64,000 bases of DNA from Rhodococcus sp. RD6.2 (GTDB lineage: Bacteria > Actinomycetota > Actinomycetes > Mycobacteriales > Mycobacteriaceae), in contig NZ_CVQP01000010.1 of assembly GCF_001040705.1 (NCBI RefSeq), positions 12,251-76,250 of the forward strand. Reading direction: 5' to 3'. Below, piece by piece: positions 8,007 through 16,295 of this stretch (its first letter is position 1; each line of letters begins with the position of its first letter). A program made the translations under genes and the position numbers. Under the pieces are notes generated by a model. It did no database searches. It was not told the DNA's origin and saw only the letters and a program-made list of their open reading frames with translations.

Positions 8007-10253
8007 CTACCCCCGCGCCATGTCCACAAATCGTGAGTAATGCAGCTGGTGCGCAACGGTAATCGTGGCCGTGGGACCCCCTCGGTGCTTGCCGAGGATG
8101 ATGTCGGCCTCGCCACCTCGCGGGTCGTCGCGCTCGAATGCGTCGGGGCGGTGCAGCAGCATGACCATGTCGGCGTCCTGCTCGAGTGAGCCGGACTCAC
8201 GGAGGTCGGAGACCTGGGGGCGCTTGTCGGTTCGCTGCTCCGGGCCACGGTTCAGCTGACAGATGGCGACGACGGGGACTTCGAGTTCCTTCGCAAGAAG
8301 CTTGAGGCTACGCGAGAATTCGGAGACTTCCTGCTGACGGGATTCGACCTTCTTGCCGGACGTCATCAGCTGCAGGTAGTCGAGGACGACGAGTTTGATG
8401 TCGTGTTTCTGCTTGAGCCGCCGCGCTTTTGCACGGATCTCCATCATCGTGAGGTTGGGCGAGTCGTCGATGTACAGCGGCGCCTCGCTGATCTCGCTCA
8501 TGCGCCGCGCCAGGCGGGTCCAGTCGTCGTCGGTCATCTTGCCGGACCGCATGTCCGACAGTTTGATCTTCGCCTCGGCGGACAGGAGTCGCATGACGAT
8601 TTCCGTCTTGCTCATCTCCAGGGAGAACAGGACGCTGGCCATGCCGTGCTTGATGGAGCACGACCGCATGAAGTCCATGCCGATCGTCGAGTTGTGCGTC
8701 GGGACCATCGTGCGGCCCGCGAGGTACAGGTGGTCGGCGTTGTCGACCTCGACGCACCGCACGGGGACACTGTCGATGCGGCGCACCGCAACGATGCGCC
8801 GCACACCGACTCGGCCGGGATGGTTGCCGCGAAATTCCTTGTGCAGCATTGCCTTCCGATGTCCACCGAAAACGTCGTCCTCGGTCGCGAACGTGACCGC
8901 GGTTCCGTCGACCCGGAACTCGTAGCCGAGCCCGGCGAGCAGGTCGGCGAGACCGGGCACGAATTCCGCTCCCGGAGCGTTGATCCCGATCGAGCCGTCC
9001 TCCGCGACGGTCGCGACGGTGTCGAGGACACCGGCGAGCAGCATGCGGCGCTGCGACTGCGACGCGCGCAGGTAGCGGGCGGGGATCCGCCGCGTACCGG
9101 CGTCACACACGGCGGCGAGGTCGGCGTCACCTTCGGCTTCGATCCGCATGACCACTTCGGGGTCGGCCGCCGAGGCGGCGACGGTGCCGTCGCCGAGCCA
9201 CGCCCCGAGCGTGTACGGCGGGACGGGCAGCGACTCCGCGGGCAGATCGAGCGGCCGGGCGTTGACGACGACGTGTCCGGCGTCGAGGGTGGCAGCGATG
9301 TCGCCGGTGATCCGGACTGCGGTGGCGCCGTCGACCTCCGTCTCCCACTGGTGCTGCTCGTCGGCGACGAGGACGGTGCCGTCCGAGAACTCGACCTCGT
9401 AGCAGGGCCGGTCGGTCATCACCTCGGTCGCCGCGACGACGGTGGTGGGCCTGCCGTGCGCGTCGACGAGAAGGTCACCGACGGCGACCTCGCCCATCGT
9501 GGTCCAGCCGGTCGGGGTGGGCAGGGGAGTGTCCAGCGCGAGCGCCTTGCCGACACCGGGGCGGGCCGCGACGATGATCATCTGACCCGGGTGCAGGCCG
9601 TTGGTGACCTCGTCGAGCTCACTGAAGCCGGTGGGAACACCCAGGGAGATGCCACCGCGGCTGGCGATGGAGTCGATCTCGTCCATCGTGGGCTGCAGCA
9701 GTTCCTCGAGAATGACGAAGTCCTCGACGGCGCGACGCTTCTCGGTGACCTCGTACACCTCGGCCTGCGCGCGGTCCACGACCTCGGCGACGTCCTGGCC
9801 GTCGGCGCCTGCGTAGCCGAACTGGACGATGCGGGTGCCCGCCTCGACGAGGCGGCGCAGGATCGACTTCTCCGCGACGATCTCGGCGTAGTAGCCGGCG
9901 TTGGCTGCGGTGGGGACCGTCTGGGTCAGCGTCACCAGGTAGGGGGCACCACCGATGCGTCGCAGTTCGCCCTTGCGGTCCAGTTCGGCGGCGACGGTGA
10001 CCGGGTCGGCGGGCTCACCGCGCGAGTACAGGTCGAGGATCGCGTCGTAGACGCTCTGATGGGCGGGACGGTAAAAGTCGCCGGGACGCAGCTTCTCGAG
10101 CACGTCCGCGATGGCGTCCTTGCTCAGCAGCATGCCGCCGAGCACGGACTGCTCCGCGGTCATGTCCTGTGGGGGCTGACGTCCGAAGTCCTCACGGGGC
10201 GGCTCGTCCGGCTCCGGGTAGTCCGAGTGTCCGCGATCGTCAACAACCGCCAC
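8007..10253 (-). CDS. dnaB: Replicative DNA helicase DnaB with intein
   Basis: The replicative helicase that unwinds DNA ahead of the fork as a ring hexamer. The N-terminal domain opens with D-Y-P-E-P-D-E and R-Q-P-P-Q-D-M-T-A-E-Q-S-V-L-G-G-M; the RecA-like motor includes the split Walker A loop, L-V-V-L-D-Y-L-Q-L-M-T-S-G-K-K (Walker B region) and S-G-S-L-E-Q-D-A-D. An intein of 285 residues (237-521) interrupts Walker A between G-V-G-K and S-T. Without it the helicase is 463 residues, normal length. I use GTG 10253 as start: it gives V-A-V-V-D-D, matching the mycobacterial N-terminus, and has GGAAGGGA upstream; an in-frame extension to 10340 is unlikely. It ends the rpsF-ssb-rpsR-rplI direction of genes but lies behind a terminator, so it probably has its own promoter. 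Confidence 0.97.
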   Translation of the reverse strand: MAVVDDRGHSDYPEPDEPPREDFGRQPPQDMTAEQSVLGGMLLSKDAIADVLEKLRPGDFYRPAHQSVYDAILDLYSRGEPADPVTVAAELDRKGELRRIGGAPYLVTLTQTVPTAANAGYYAEIVAEKSILRRLVEAGTRIVQFGYAGADGQDVAEVVDRAQAEVYEVTEKRRAVEDFVILEELLQPTMDEIDSIASRGGISLGVPTGFSELDEVTNGLHPGQMIIVAARPGVGKALALDTPLPTPTGWTTMGEVAVGDLLVDAHGRPTTVVAATEVMTDRPCYEVEFSDGTVLVADEQHQWETEVDGATAVRITGDIAATLDAGHVVVNARPLDLPAESLPVPPYTLGAWLGDGTVAASAADPEVVMRIEAEGDADLAAVCDAGTRRIPARYLRASQSQRRMLLAGVLDTVATVAEDGSIGINAPGAEFVPGLADLLAGLGYEFRVDGTAVTFATEDDVFGGHRKAMLHKEFRGNHPGRVGVRRIVAVRRIDSVPVRCVEVDNADHLYLAGRTMVPTHNSTIGMDFMRSCSIKHGMASVLFSLEMSKTEIVMRLLSAEAKIKLSDMRSGKMTDDDWTRLARRMSEISEAPLYIDDSPNLTMMEIRAKARRLKQKHDIKLVVLDYLQLMTSGKKVESRQQEVSEFSRSLKLLAKELEVPVVAICQLNRGPEQRTDKRPQVSDLRESGSLEQDADMVMLLHRPDAFERDDPRGGEADIILGKHRGGPTATITVAHQLHYSRFVDMARG
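8691..9545 (-). other. Intein in DnaB Walker A loop, class 3 features
   Basis: A 285-residue protein-splicing element inserted between the lysine and serine of G-V-G-K-S-T. It starts with alanine (A-L-A-L-D-T-P-L-P) rather than Cys or Ser, and ends P-T-H-N with serine as first extein residue. The tryptophan, cysteine and threonine that define class 3 inteins can be placed at intein residues 67 (Q-H-Q-W), 264 (V-R-C-V-E-V) and 283 (P-T-H-N). The middle holds relics of a LAGLIDADG homing endonuclease: L-G-A-W-L-G-D-G-T and L-L-A-G-V-L-D-T-V-A; the second motif lacks the expected acidic residue, so nuclease activity is probably lost. Splicing must occur for helicase activity because the insertion destroys the ATP site. 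Confidence 0.93.
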
Positions 10254-10436
10254 GCGATAACCGTCCCTTCCGGAGTACGTGCCCGCCGCGCAGAACGCGA
10301 CCGGACACCGTACAAGATTGATACGCCTGCCCACCGACACGATCCCGCGGCTGCCCCGATCGGCCGGCTCGCGGGGCGCTTCGTGAACACGCCCGCGACG
10401 ACGTTATGCACCGTCGCGGTTCGGATCAACATCGGG

Positions 10437-10579
10437 TTGTGCACACACCTGTGGATGAATTGTGGAATTGCCTGAACGACACTGTTCACCAGTTGTGGAC
10501 AACCTGGGGACAACGAACATCACACATCCCAAACATCCAGGTGAGGACCTGTTTATCCGTTCACACACATGTGGATTGA
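10437..10579. promoter_or_regulatory. Cluster of DnaA-box-like sequences
   Basis: Six nonamers resemble the actinobacterial DnaA box TTGTCCACA or the general TTATCCACA. TGTGGACAA at 10494-10502 is an exact match on the minus strand. TTGTGCACA at 10437-10445 has one mismatch. TGTGGATGA (10450-10458), TGTGGATTG (10570-10578), TGGGGACAA (10505-10513) and TTATCCGTT (10553-10561) are weaker. The main origin in this group is expected at dnaA-dnaN, which is not in the window, so these may serve DnaA titration or control of dnaB. Confidence 0.5.
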
Positions 10580-10722
10580 AAGTCGTTCGGCGTGTCACAT
10601 CTCTTGACAAGCCGGGCGTGTTGCGCATACCACTCGATTTCACAAGGTGATGTGGCACACAGTGACAGATCCCAGGATCCTTTGGGCTGCTTAGGTATCC
10701 GTCACAACGTTCTGACGTGCAC

Positions 10723-10738
10723 CGTTTCGCGTGAAACA
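10723..10738. other. parS-like centromere site
   Basis: The reverse complement reads TGTTTCACGCGAAACG, matching the conserved bacterial parS sequence TGTTTCACGTGAAACA at 14 of 16 positions. In actinobacteria parS sites cluster within a few hundred kilobases of the origin and load ParB. The neighbouring DnaA-like boxes and core replication gene agree with an origin-proximal location. One half-site is intact and the other carries the two differences. Confidence 0.55.
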
Positions 10739-10744
10739 CAAAAA

Positions 10745-10779
10745 ACGGGGCCCCGCAGACCAGGTCTGCGGGGCCCCGT
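10745..10779 (-). terminator. Rho-independent terminator after rplI
   Basis: A perfect 16-bp stem (10745-10760 with 10764-10779) and a three-base loop. Read on the minus strand it is followed by a run of T (complement of the A-run before 10746), the textbook form for ending the rpsF-ssb-rpsR-rplI transcript. Confidence 0.9.
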
Positions 10780-10797
10780 CGGTGAACGGGCGTCGGA

Positions 10798-11253
10798 CTA
10801 GCCGGCAACCACGTTCAGGTGGAACTTGGCGGTCACATCCGGGTGCAGGTTGACCAGCACCAGGTGCTTGCCGACAGCCTTGATGTGAGCCTTCGGCAGC
10901 TCGATCGAGCGCTTGTCGACCACGGGGCCACCCGCAGCCTTGATGGCACCGGCAACGTCGGCGGCCGTGACCGAACCGAACAGCTTGCCCGAGTCGCCCG
11001 CGGTCTTCACCGACAGCGAGATGCCCTCGACGCCCTCGATAGCGGCCTTGAGCTCCTTGGCGTGGTCCAGGCCGCGCACAGCGCGCGCTTCCTGGGCACG
11101 ACGGATGCCGTCGACCTGCTTCTGTGCGCCACGGGTGGCAACGATGGCCAGACCGCGGGGCAGCAGGTAGTTGCGGCCGTAGCCGTCCTTGACCTCCACG
11201 GTGTCGCCGGGCGCACCGAGGTTGTCCACGTCAGCAGTGAGGATCAGCTTCAT
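10798..11253 (-). CDS. rplI: 50S ribosomal protein L9
   Basis: L9 binds 23S rRNA near the L1 stalk and helps keep the reading frame. The 151-residue protein has the N-terminal RNA-binding domain signature G-D[19 protein letters not shown], a long central helix and the C-terminal domain ending H-L-N-V-V-A-G. Length is standard. It is the last gene of the rpsF-ssb-rpsR-rplI operon, 17 bases after rpsR, and is followed within 20 bases by a strong terminator. Confidence 0.98.
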   Translation of the reverse strand: MKLILTADVDNLGAPGDTVEVKDGYGRNYLLPRGLAIVATRGAQKQVDGIRRAQEARAVRGLDHAKELKAAIEGVEGISLSVKTAGDSGKLFGSVTAADVAGAIKAAGGPVVDKRSIELPKAHIKAVGKHLVLVNLHPDVTAKFHLNVVAG

Positions 11254-11270
11254 GTCTTCCCTCCCTTTCC

Positions 11271-11513
11271 TTAGCGAGCCGTAGAGACGTAAGGAAGCAG
11301 GGCGACCTCACGCGAGTTCTTCACGGCAACCGCAACGTCCCGCTGGTGCTGGACGCAGTTGCCGGTGACACGGCGCGCGCGGATCTTGCCGCGGTCGCTG
11401 ACGTACTTACGCAGCAGCGTCGTGTCCTTGTAGTTGATCTGCACGTTCTTTTCCTTGCAGAAGGTGCAGACCTTCTTCTTCATCACCTTGTCGCGCAACG
11501 GCGGCTTCGGCAT
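11271..11513 (-). CDS. rpsR: 30S ribosomal protein S18
   Basis: An 80-residue S18 that binds 16S rRNA together with S6. It begins M-P-K-P-P-L-R-D-K and carries C-T-F-C and G-N-C-V-Q-H, the cysteine-rich, zinc-binding (C+) version of the protein. Actinobacteria often have a second, cysteine-free copy elsewhere that is used under zinc starvation; whether this genome does cannot be seen here. It lies 71 bases after ssb in the operon. Confidence 0.97.
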   Translation of the reverse strand: MPKPPLRDKVMKKKVCTFCKEKNVQINYKDTTLLRKYVSDRGKIRARRVTGNCVQHQRDVAVAVKNSREVALLPYVSTAR

Positions 11514-11584
11514 TGTCCTTCTCCGTACTTCTCAATGTTTCTCGCGTTCGATCCGCGACAGGGACCTTCAGTCCCCGGCCGGGA

Positions 11585-12103
11585 TCAGAACGGCGGTTCG
11601 TCGTTTCCACCGCCACCGAAGGATCCGGACGCCTGCGGGGCATTGCCCCACGGATCGTCGGCCGGACCGGAAGACGCCGGGCGTCCACCGCCCGAGCCAC
11701 CCGAGGAACCGAACCCGCCGCCGCCACCGCCGCCACCACGGTTGGCCTTGTTGACCTTGGCCGTGGCGTAACGGAGCGAGGGGCCGATCTCGTCGACCTC
11801 GAGCTCCACAACGGTGCGCTTCTCGCCCTCACGGGTTTCGTAGGACCGCTGCTTGAGCCGGCCCTGCACGATCACCCGCGAGCCACGAGTCAGCGACTCG
11901 GCGACGTTCTCCGCTGCCTCACGCCAGATGTTGCAGCGGAGGAACAGCGCTTCGCCGTCCTTCCACTCGTTGCTCTGGCGGTCGAACGTGCGGGGCGTGG
12001 ACGCGACCGTGAAGTTCGCGACCGCGGCACCCGCGGGGGTGAAGCGGAGTTCGGGATCGGCCGTCAGGTTTCCTACGACGGTGATCACGGTGTCGCCTGC
12101 CAT
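11585..12103 (-). CDS. ssb: Single-stranded DNA-binding protein
   Basis: A 172-residue SSB. Residues 1-110 form the OB fold ([18 protein letters not shown], then [14 protein letters not shown]). A glycine-rich linker with eight consecutive glycines follows, and the acidic tip is G-N-D-E-P-P-F, which recruits replication and repair partners. Located between rpsF and rpsR, the conserved actinobacterial order, so its synthesis is coupled to ribosomal proteins. Confidence 0.97.
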   Translation of the reverse strand: MAGDTVITVVGNLTADPELRFTPAGAAVANFTVASTPRTFDRQSNEWKDGEALFLRCNIWREAAENVAESLTRGSRVIVQGRLKQRSYETREGEKRTVVELEVDEIGPSLRYATAKVNKANRGGGGGGGGFGSSGGSGGGRPASSGPADDPWGNAPQASGSFGGGGNDEPPF

Positions 12104-12186
12104 GCGGTTCCTCCTGCAGTGTGTGGAATCCAGATTGCCCCGAGCCTAGGGCGTCACTCGGACACTCGCGGCTCGACGCAGACAGG

Positions 12187-12474
12187 TCACTTGTTGTGGC
12201 GCAGAACCTTGGTGCGGAGCACCGATTCGTTCAGGCCGAGCTGGCGATCCAGCTCGTTGACCGTGTCCGGGGTCGCCTTCAGGTCGATGACCGCGTAGAT
12301 GCCTTCGCTGTGCTTGGCGATCTCGTAGGCGAGACGACGCTTGCCCCAGATGTCGACGTTGTCGACGGAGCCGCCGTCCTGGCGGACAACATTGAGGAAC
12401 GTATCCAGCGACGGGGCGACGGTGCGCTCGTCCAGGCTGGGGTCGAGAATGACCATCAGTTCGTAATGACGCAT
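12187..12474 (-). CDS. rpsF: 30S ribosomal protein S6
   Basis: A 95-residue S6, the partner of S18 on the 30S platform. It opens [12 protein letters not shown] and contains [10 protein letters not shown]. It is the first gene of the operon and has a strong ribosome site (AGGAGG at 12487-12492, minus strand), thirteen to fourteen bases from the ATG. The leader upstream can fold into hairpins (see separate entry). Confidence 0.97.
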   Translation of the reverse strand: MRHYELMVILDPSLDERTVAPSLDTFLNVVRQDGGSVDNVDIWGKRRLAYEIAKHSEGIYAVIDLKATPDTVNELDRQLGLNESVLRTKVLRHNK

Positions 12475-12486
12475 AAGACCTCATCA

Positions 12487-12550
12487 CCTCCTATGGACTG
12501 TGTAACGGTCACGGACGTTCCGTGACAGGAGGGTCGTTGCGTCAGCAACC
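12487..12550 (-). promoter_or_regulatory. Structured leader of rpsF operon, candidate S6:S18 autoregulatory RNA
   Basis: Upstream of rpsF the leader can form two hairpins: an 8-bp perfect stem at 12508-12526 (GTCACGGA/TCCGTGAC) and a 5-bp stem at 12536-12549 (GTTGC/GCAAC). In many bacteria the S6:S18 complex binds a leader RNA to limit its own synthesis. The base following the first stem reads CCG, a trinucleotide important in that motif, but I cannot confirm the full consensus by eye. Confidence 0.4.
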
Positions 12551-12645
12551 TTTGCAGGGTACACGAGGCGCCGCTGACCTGCGAAATCGCCCCCGCACCC
12601 CACGGGCGTCCAACTTCGGGCGTCGGTGCCCATAGGGTGGTTCGC

Positions 12646-14016
12646 ATGCGGACACCGACCCGGGCGAACCTGTGGACGCCCCTCGTGGTGACGCTGGTGT
12701 GCGGTCTGACGCTGGCGCTCGGCTACCTGAACAAGGCTCGGTGCTCGGGAGTCCCCTACGACTCGCAGGGCCGCAGCCTCGTGTTCGACCGTCTCAAGGA
12801 CTCCTCCGTCTGCTACTCCGACATCCAGTTCCTCTGGCTCGGACGCAGCATCAACGACCACGTCTTCCCGTACCTGAGCGGCGGGATCACCGGCGACGGC
12901 GGGCTGACGGGCGGCACCGTCGAGTACCCGGTGCTGAGTGGACTGCTGATGTGGCTCGGCGCGATCGGCGCGCACACCGACGCCGAATTCCTGCTCCAGT
13001 CCGCGCTGATCCTGGCCCCGTTCGCGCTGGCGACGGCGTGGATGCTCGGCCGCATGTCCGGATGGGCCGCCCTGCTGTGGTCGGCGGGCCCACCGCTCGT
13101 GCTCTACGCCTTCCACAACTGGGAACTTCCCGTCGTCGCCGCGGCCACCGCAGGCATCTTCGTCGTCGTCGCGTTCGACCGCGTGCCGCTCCGGACGCGG
13201 GGCGTGATCGCCGCGGTCCTGCTCGCAGTCGGCTTCTGTCTCAAGATCTACCCGGGCATCTTCGTCCTGCCCCTGGTCGCGTTCGTGCTCACCGGAGGAG
13301 TGGGCGGACGCGAACTGCCCGCGTCCGTGCCTGGCCGGTACGACGTGAAGGGTGCGCTCGCGGTCGCGGGTGCCGCGGTCGCGACGACGGTGGCGATCAA
13401 CCTGCCGTTCGCGATTCTCGGGTGGGACGGGTGGCTGGCGTCGTTCGCCTTCCAGTCCGACCGTCAGGCCGACGTCACCACGAACTCCGTGTGGTTCTGG
13501 GGAATTCGGCCTCTGTTCGACTCGGTCGAGGGCACCGACAGCGACTACGCCCGGTTCGTGTCCCTCGCGTCACCGCTCCTCGTCCTCGCGTCGTTCGCGC
13601 TGGCACTGTGGTTCGGCTGGCGCCGCTACCGGCGTGACGGCACGTACGCGTGGGTCGCGGTGAGCGGGGCGATGCTGTGCGGATTCCTGTTGCTGCACAA
13701 GGTGCATTCACCGCAGTACACGCTGTGGCTCATTCCGTTCCTAGTCCTGCTGCGCGTGCCGTGGACGCTCGTCGCCGGCTACCTGCTGGCGGACCTGGCG
13801 ATGGGTATCGGCGTGTTCCGTTACTTCGCCGCCCTCAGTGCGGGGGAAGACGCGTCCACCGAGGAACTCGCCGTCCAGTTCGGCGTGTGGGGACGCGCGG
13901 TTCTCCTGGTGGTGTTCTACGTCCTGTTCCTCCGTGCGGACCTACGCCGCCGACGGGACACCGAGGACGACGCACCAGAGACTCCCGCCGTTCCGGTGGG
14001 GACGAGCCCCGTCTGA
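12646..14016 (+). CDS. GT87-type membrane glycosyltransferase
   Basis: A 456-residue integral membrane protein of ten or more helices, of the GT87 (DUF2029) family, which in mycolic-acid bacteria uses polyprenyl-phosphate mannose to build lipomannan and related envelope glycans. The hallmarks are E-Y-P-V-L-S-G-L in the first loop and H-S-P-Q-Y-T-L-W-L-I-P near the end. The ATG at 12646 is preceded by the -10 hexamer TAGGGT (12633-12638) with seven bases between, which fits a leaderless transcript; GTG 12637 is the alternative. It resembles the protein at 14661-16274 and points the other way; a small lipoprotein gene lies between. Confidence 0.85.
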   Translation: MRTPTRANLWTPLVVTLVCGLTLALGYLNKARCSGVPYDSQGRSLVFDRLKDSSVCYSDIQFLWLGRSINDHVFPYLSGGITGDGGLTGGTVEYPVLSGLLMWLGAIGAHTDAEFLLQSALILAPFALATAWMLGRMSGWAALLWSAGPPLVLYAFHNWELPVVAAATAGIFVVVAFDRVPLRTRGVIAAVLLAVGFCLKIYPGIFVLPLVAFVLTGGVGGRELPASVPGRYDVKGALAVAGAAVATTVAINLPFAILGWDGWLASFAFQSDRQADVTTNSVWFWGIRPLFDSVEGTDSDYARFVSLASPLLVLASFALALWFGWRRYRRDGTYAWVAVSGAMLCGFLLLHKVHSPQYTLWLIPFLVLLRVPWTLVAGYLLADLAMGIGVFRYFAALSAGEDASTEELAVQFGVWGRAVLLVVFYVLFLRADLRRRRDTEDDAPETPAVPVGTSPV

Positions 14017-14023
14017 CCACCGG

Positions 14024-14608
14024 TCAGCGGTCACCGATCGACACGACCAACTGCATGCCGCCGTCGACCGCGCGCTCATCGACCTCGACGGCACCGGCGT
14101 CGGCGCGCAGCCCGATGAACGACTGCACGATCGAGTCGATCGCCGGCAGCTCGACGACCTCCACGACGCGGCCGAGGTCCGGGTCGACGTGCTGCCGGGG
14201 TTGCTCGCCGGGGCCCGTCACCCCACTGAGATCGACCTGCACGATCGACTCCCCGGCGACCGGTGCGATCGTGGCGCCGCCGTACGGAACCACTTCGGAC
14301 ACGACCCGCAGGGACCACCCGACGGCTCCGTCGCCCTGAACGGTGAAGGCGATCTCGTCGCGTCCACCCGCGGCCGCCAGATCGACGGCGGTCAGCACGG
14401 GCAACGGCGGCGGCGAGTACGCCGACGCGTCACCCGGGATCAGCGCCTGTGTCGGCGGGGCCGCTGGTGTGCCGACGACGAGGGTGCCGGACTGCGGCAG
14501 GCCCACACAGCATCCGCTCGACACCGCGGGGCCGGTGTTGGTTCCCGATCCACAGGCCGAGAGGACCGCCACCGCGGCGAGGCAGCCGGCGAGCTTCATA
14601 CGCGTCAC
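14024..14608 (-). CDS. Small lipoprotein with AMIN-like domain
   Basis: A 194-residue exported lipoprotein: signal peptide M-K-L-A-G-C-L-A-A-V-A-V with lipobox L-S-A-C at residues 16-19. The mature part resembles the AMIN-like domain found in many actinobacterial lipoproteins: R-D-E-I-A-F-T-V, then S-E-V-V-P-Y-G-G and V-D-L-S-G-V, near strands of a small beta-sandwich. The function is unknown; binding to cell-wall polymers is possible. It ends 8 bases from the end of the upstream GT87 gene (convergent) and starts 50 bases after the next GT87 gene on the same strand, so it probably shares that transcript. Confidence 0.72.
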   Translation of the reverse strand: MTRMKLAGCLAAVAVLSACGSGTNTGPAVSSGCCVGLPQSGTLVVGTPAAPPTQALIPGDASAYSPPPLPVLTAVDLAAAGGRDEIAFTVQGDGAVGWSLRVVSEVVPYGGATIAPVAGESIVQVDLSGVTGPGEQPRQHVDPDLGRVVEVVELPAIDSIVQSFIGLRADAGAVEVDERAVDGGMQLVVSIGDR

Positions 14609-14660
14609 GGTCGAAATCTATCCGTCGAACCCGGGCGGCGCGGCCGGAAACGCCGATCCG

Positions 14661-16274
14661 TCAGCCGATCCGCACCGGACCGGCCGTCGACCACGCCTGC
14701 GGTGACGGCACGGGACGCAACCATCGGGGCAGCCACCGTGGCGGGTCGTCGGGCGCACCGTCGAGGACGCCGCCGACGGGATCGTCGACGCCTGCGCCGC
14801 GCACCAGATCCTCGGCGGGGCGGTAGATCTGCCGAATCACCATGACGCACAGCACGATCACCGCGAGGTCGCGGACCACGACCGTTCCGGTGAACCACTG
14901 CTCGGGCAGTCCCTTGTTCGACACCCCGAGGTAGTAGAACATCCGCGGCACCCACACGATCGCGTCGATCGTCATCCACGCCAACAGGATTCGACGATGG
15001 GGGAGTGCCAGTACCGCGAGCGGCACCAGCCACAGCGAGTACTGCGGACTCCACACCTTGTTCGTCAGCAGGAACCCGGCGACCAGCAGGAAACACAGTT
15101 GCGCCACCCGCGGCCGGCGCGGCGCCGTCAATCCGATCCACCCGATGCCGACGCATACCGCGACGAACAGCAGCAGCGACACCGCGTTCAGCGTCGTCGG
15201 GCTCTCGCCGCGCGCGAGCGGACCGTCGAATCCCGCCCACCCCGTGAAGGACGAGACCACGTTGTACAGCGAATCCGGATCGGCACCCCGTTCCGAGTTG
15301 AGCCGGAAGAACTCCCACCACCCGGACGGGTACAGCAGCGCGATCGGAAGATTCACCACCAGCCACGCCGCACCCGCGCCGACGGTCGCCCGCCACCAGT
15401 CCCGGACGCGACCCGCGCGCAGGCACAGGACGAGGAGCGGACCGAGGAGCAGCAGCGGGTACATCTTCACGGCCCCACCGAGCCCGAGCAGAACACCCGC
15501 GAGAACCGGTTTCCGGCGCGCCCACGCGAGCAACCCAGTTCCCGCGAAAGCCGTTGCCAGCGGATCGAAATTGGTGAACGCGTGCACCACGACGAGAGGG
15601 GACACCGCGACAAGCGTCGCGTCCCACACCCGCCTGCCCGCCAGCAGCACCGTCGACCACACCGTCACCAGCCAGGCGATCGCCAAGCCGAACGCGACGA
15701 CGTTGAAGTACAGCACCACCTGCAGCGCACCGGGCAGCCACGGCGCCGCATGCCACGCCTTCGCGACCGTCATGGACGCGTACTGGTAGAGCCCGGCGAG
15801 CACCGGATACTCCATGTAGCGGGTCTGGACGGAACCGTCGGATGCCGGTTCTTCCCAGGACTTCTTGTACGGGAACGCGCCCTGGTCCAGGCGTTCCGCA
15901 CCGTACAGCGGCACCGTGTCCGAGTAGCAGAGCGCCGTGTACTGACGGCTGCCGCTCCAATCCAGGCCGAGTGCACCGTCCGGCCCGTTCGGAGCCTGCT
16001 GGATGCAGGGCGCCTTCGCCGTCCATCCCAGAGCCAGGAAGATCACCGCGAGCAGCAGGATCACCCGCAGCGGTGTCCAGAAGGGCTGCCGCCCGATCAC
16101 CGCCCGCTTGCCCACCGGACCGCCGAGCACCGTCGACACCTGTGCGCCGAGGGCGTCGGTGCGGCTCGGCAGGTCCCGATCGGCGCTGCGCAGGTCGTCG
16201 GCCAGCGGGGCCGGTGACACGATGGTCACCGGACCCGTGGAATCCGCTGCGCTGTCCCCTGAGTCGTCGGCCAC
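14661..16274 (-). CDS. GT87-type membrane glycosyltransferase, Rv0051-like
   Basis: A 537-residue polytopic membrane protein with an extra cytoplasmic N-terminus of about 65 residues. It has the same marks as its neighbour at 12646: M-E-Y-P-V-L-A-G-L and W-S-P-Q-Y-S-L-W-L-V-P. Position next to ponA matches M. tuberculosis Rv0051. The likely role is transfer of a sugar from a lipid-phosphate donor to an envelope glycan on the outer face of the membrane; the acceptor is unknown. The GTG start has TAACGT (16282-16287, minus strand) seven bases upstream, a leaderless arrangement. It lies 21 bases after ponA, so read-through is also likely. Confidence 0.83.
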   Translation of the reverse strand: MADDSGDSAADSTGPVTIVSPAPLADDLRSADRDLPSRTDALGAQVSTVLGGPVGKRAVIGRQPFWTPLRVILLLAVIFLALGWTAKAPCIQQAPNGPDGALGLDWSGSRQYTALCYSDTVPLYGAERLDQGAFPYKKSWEEPASDGSVQTRYMEYPVLAGLYQYASMTVAKAWHAAPWLPGALQVVLYFNVVAFGLAIAWLVTVWSTVLLAGRRVWDATLVAVSPLVVVHAFTNFDPLATAFAGTGLLAWARRKPVLAGVLLGLGGAVKMYPLLLLGPLLVLCLRAGRVRDWWRATVGAGAAWLVVNLPIALLYPSGWWEFFRLNSERGADPDSLYNVVSSFTGWAGFDGPLARGESPTTLNAVSLLLFVAVCVGIGWIGLTAPRRPRVAQLCFLLVAGFLLTNKVWSPQYSLWLVPLAVLALPHRRILLAWMTIDAIVWVPRMFYYLGVSNKGLPEQWFTGTVVVRDLAVIVLCVMVIRQIYRPAEDLVRGAGVDDPVGGVLDGAPDDPPRWLPRWLRPVPSPQAWSTAGPVRIG

Positions 16275-16295
16275 GGGGGCGACGTTACCGACCGC

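Larger units (their letters stand above)
10254..10797. other. Intergenic region dnaB-rplI: DnaA-like boxes, parS-like site, terminator
   Basis: No gene is visible in these 544 bases. From left to right they hold the dnaB leader and promoter region (to about 10430), a cluster of DnaA-box-like nonamers (10437-10579), a near-consensus parS site (10723-10738) and the rplI terminator (10745-10779). Each is listed separately. Confidence 0.75.

Noticed and set aside
8403-10475. 690-codon plus-strand open frame across dnaB
   Set aside because: It is antisense to dnaB, whose protein is certain; the composition (Asp, Arg, Gly, Val repeats) is that of a shadow frame.
10437-10579. Chromosomal origin oriC
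   Set aside because: The DnaA-like boxes are too degenerate, and no dnaA or dnaN gene adjoins; in this group oriC lies between those genes.
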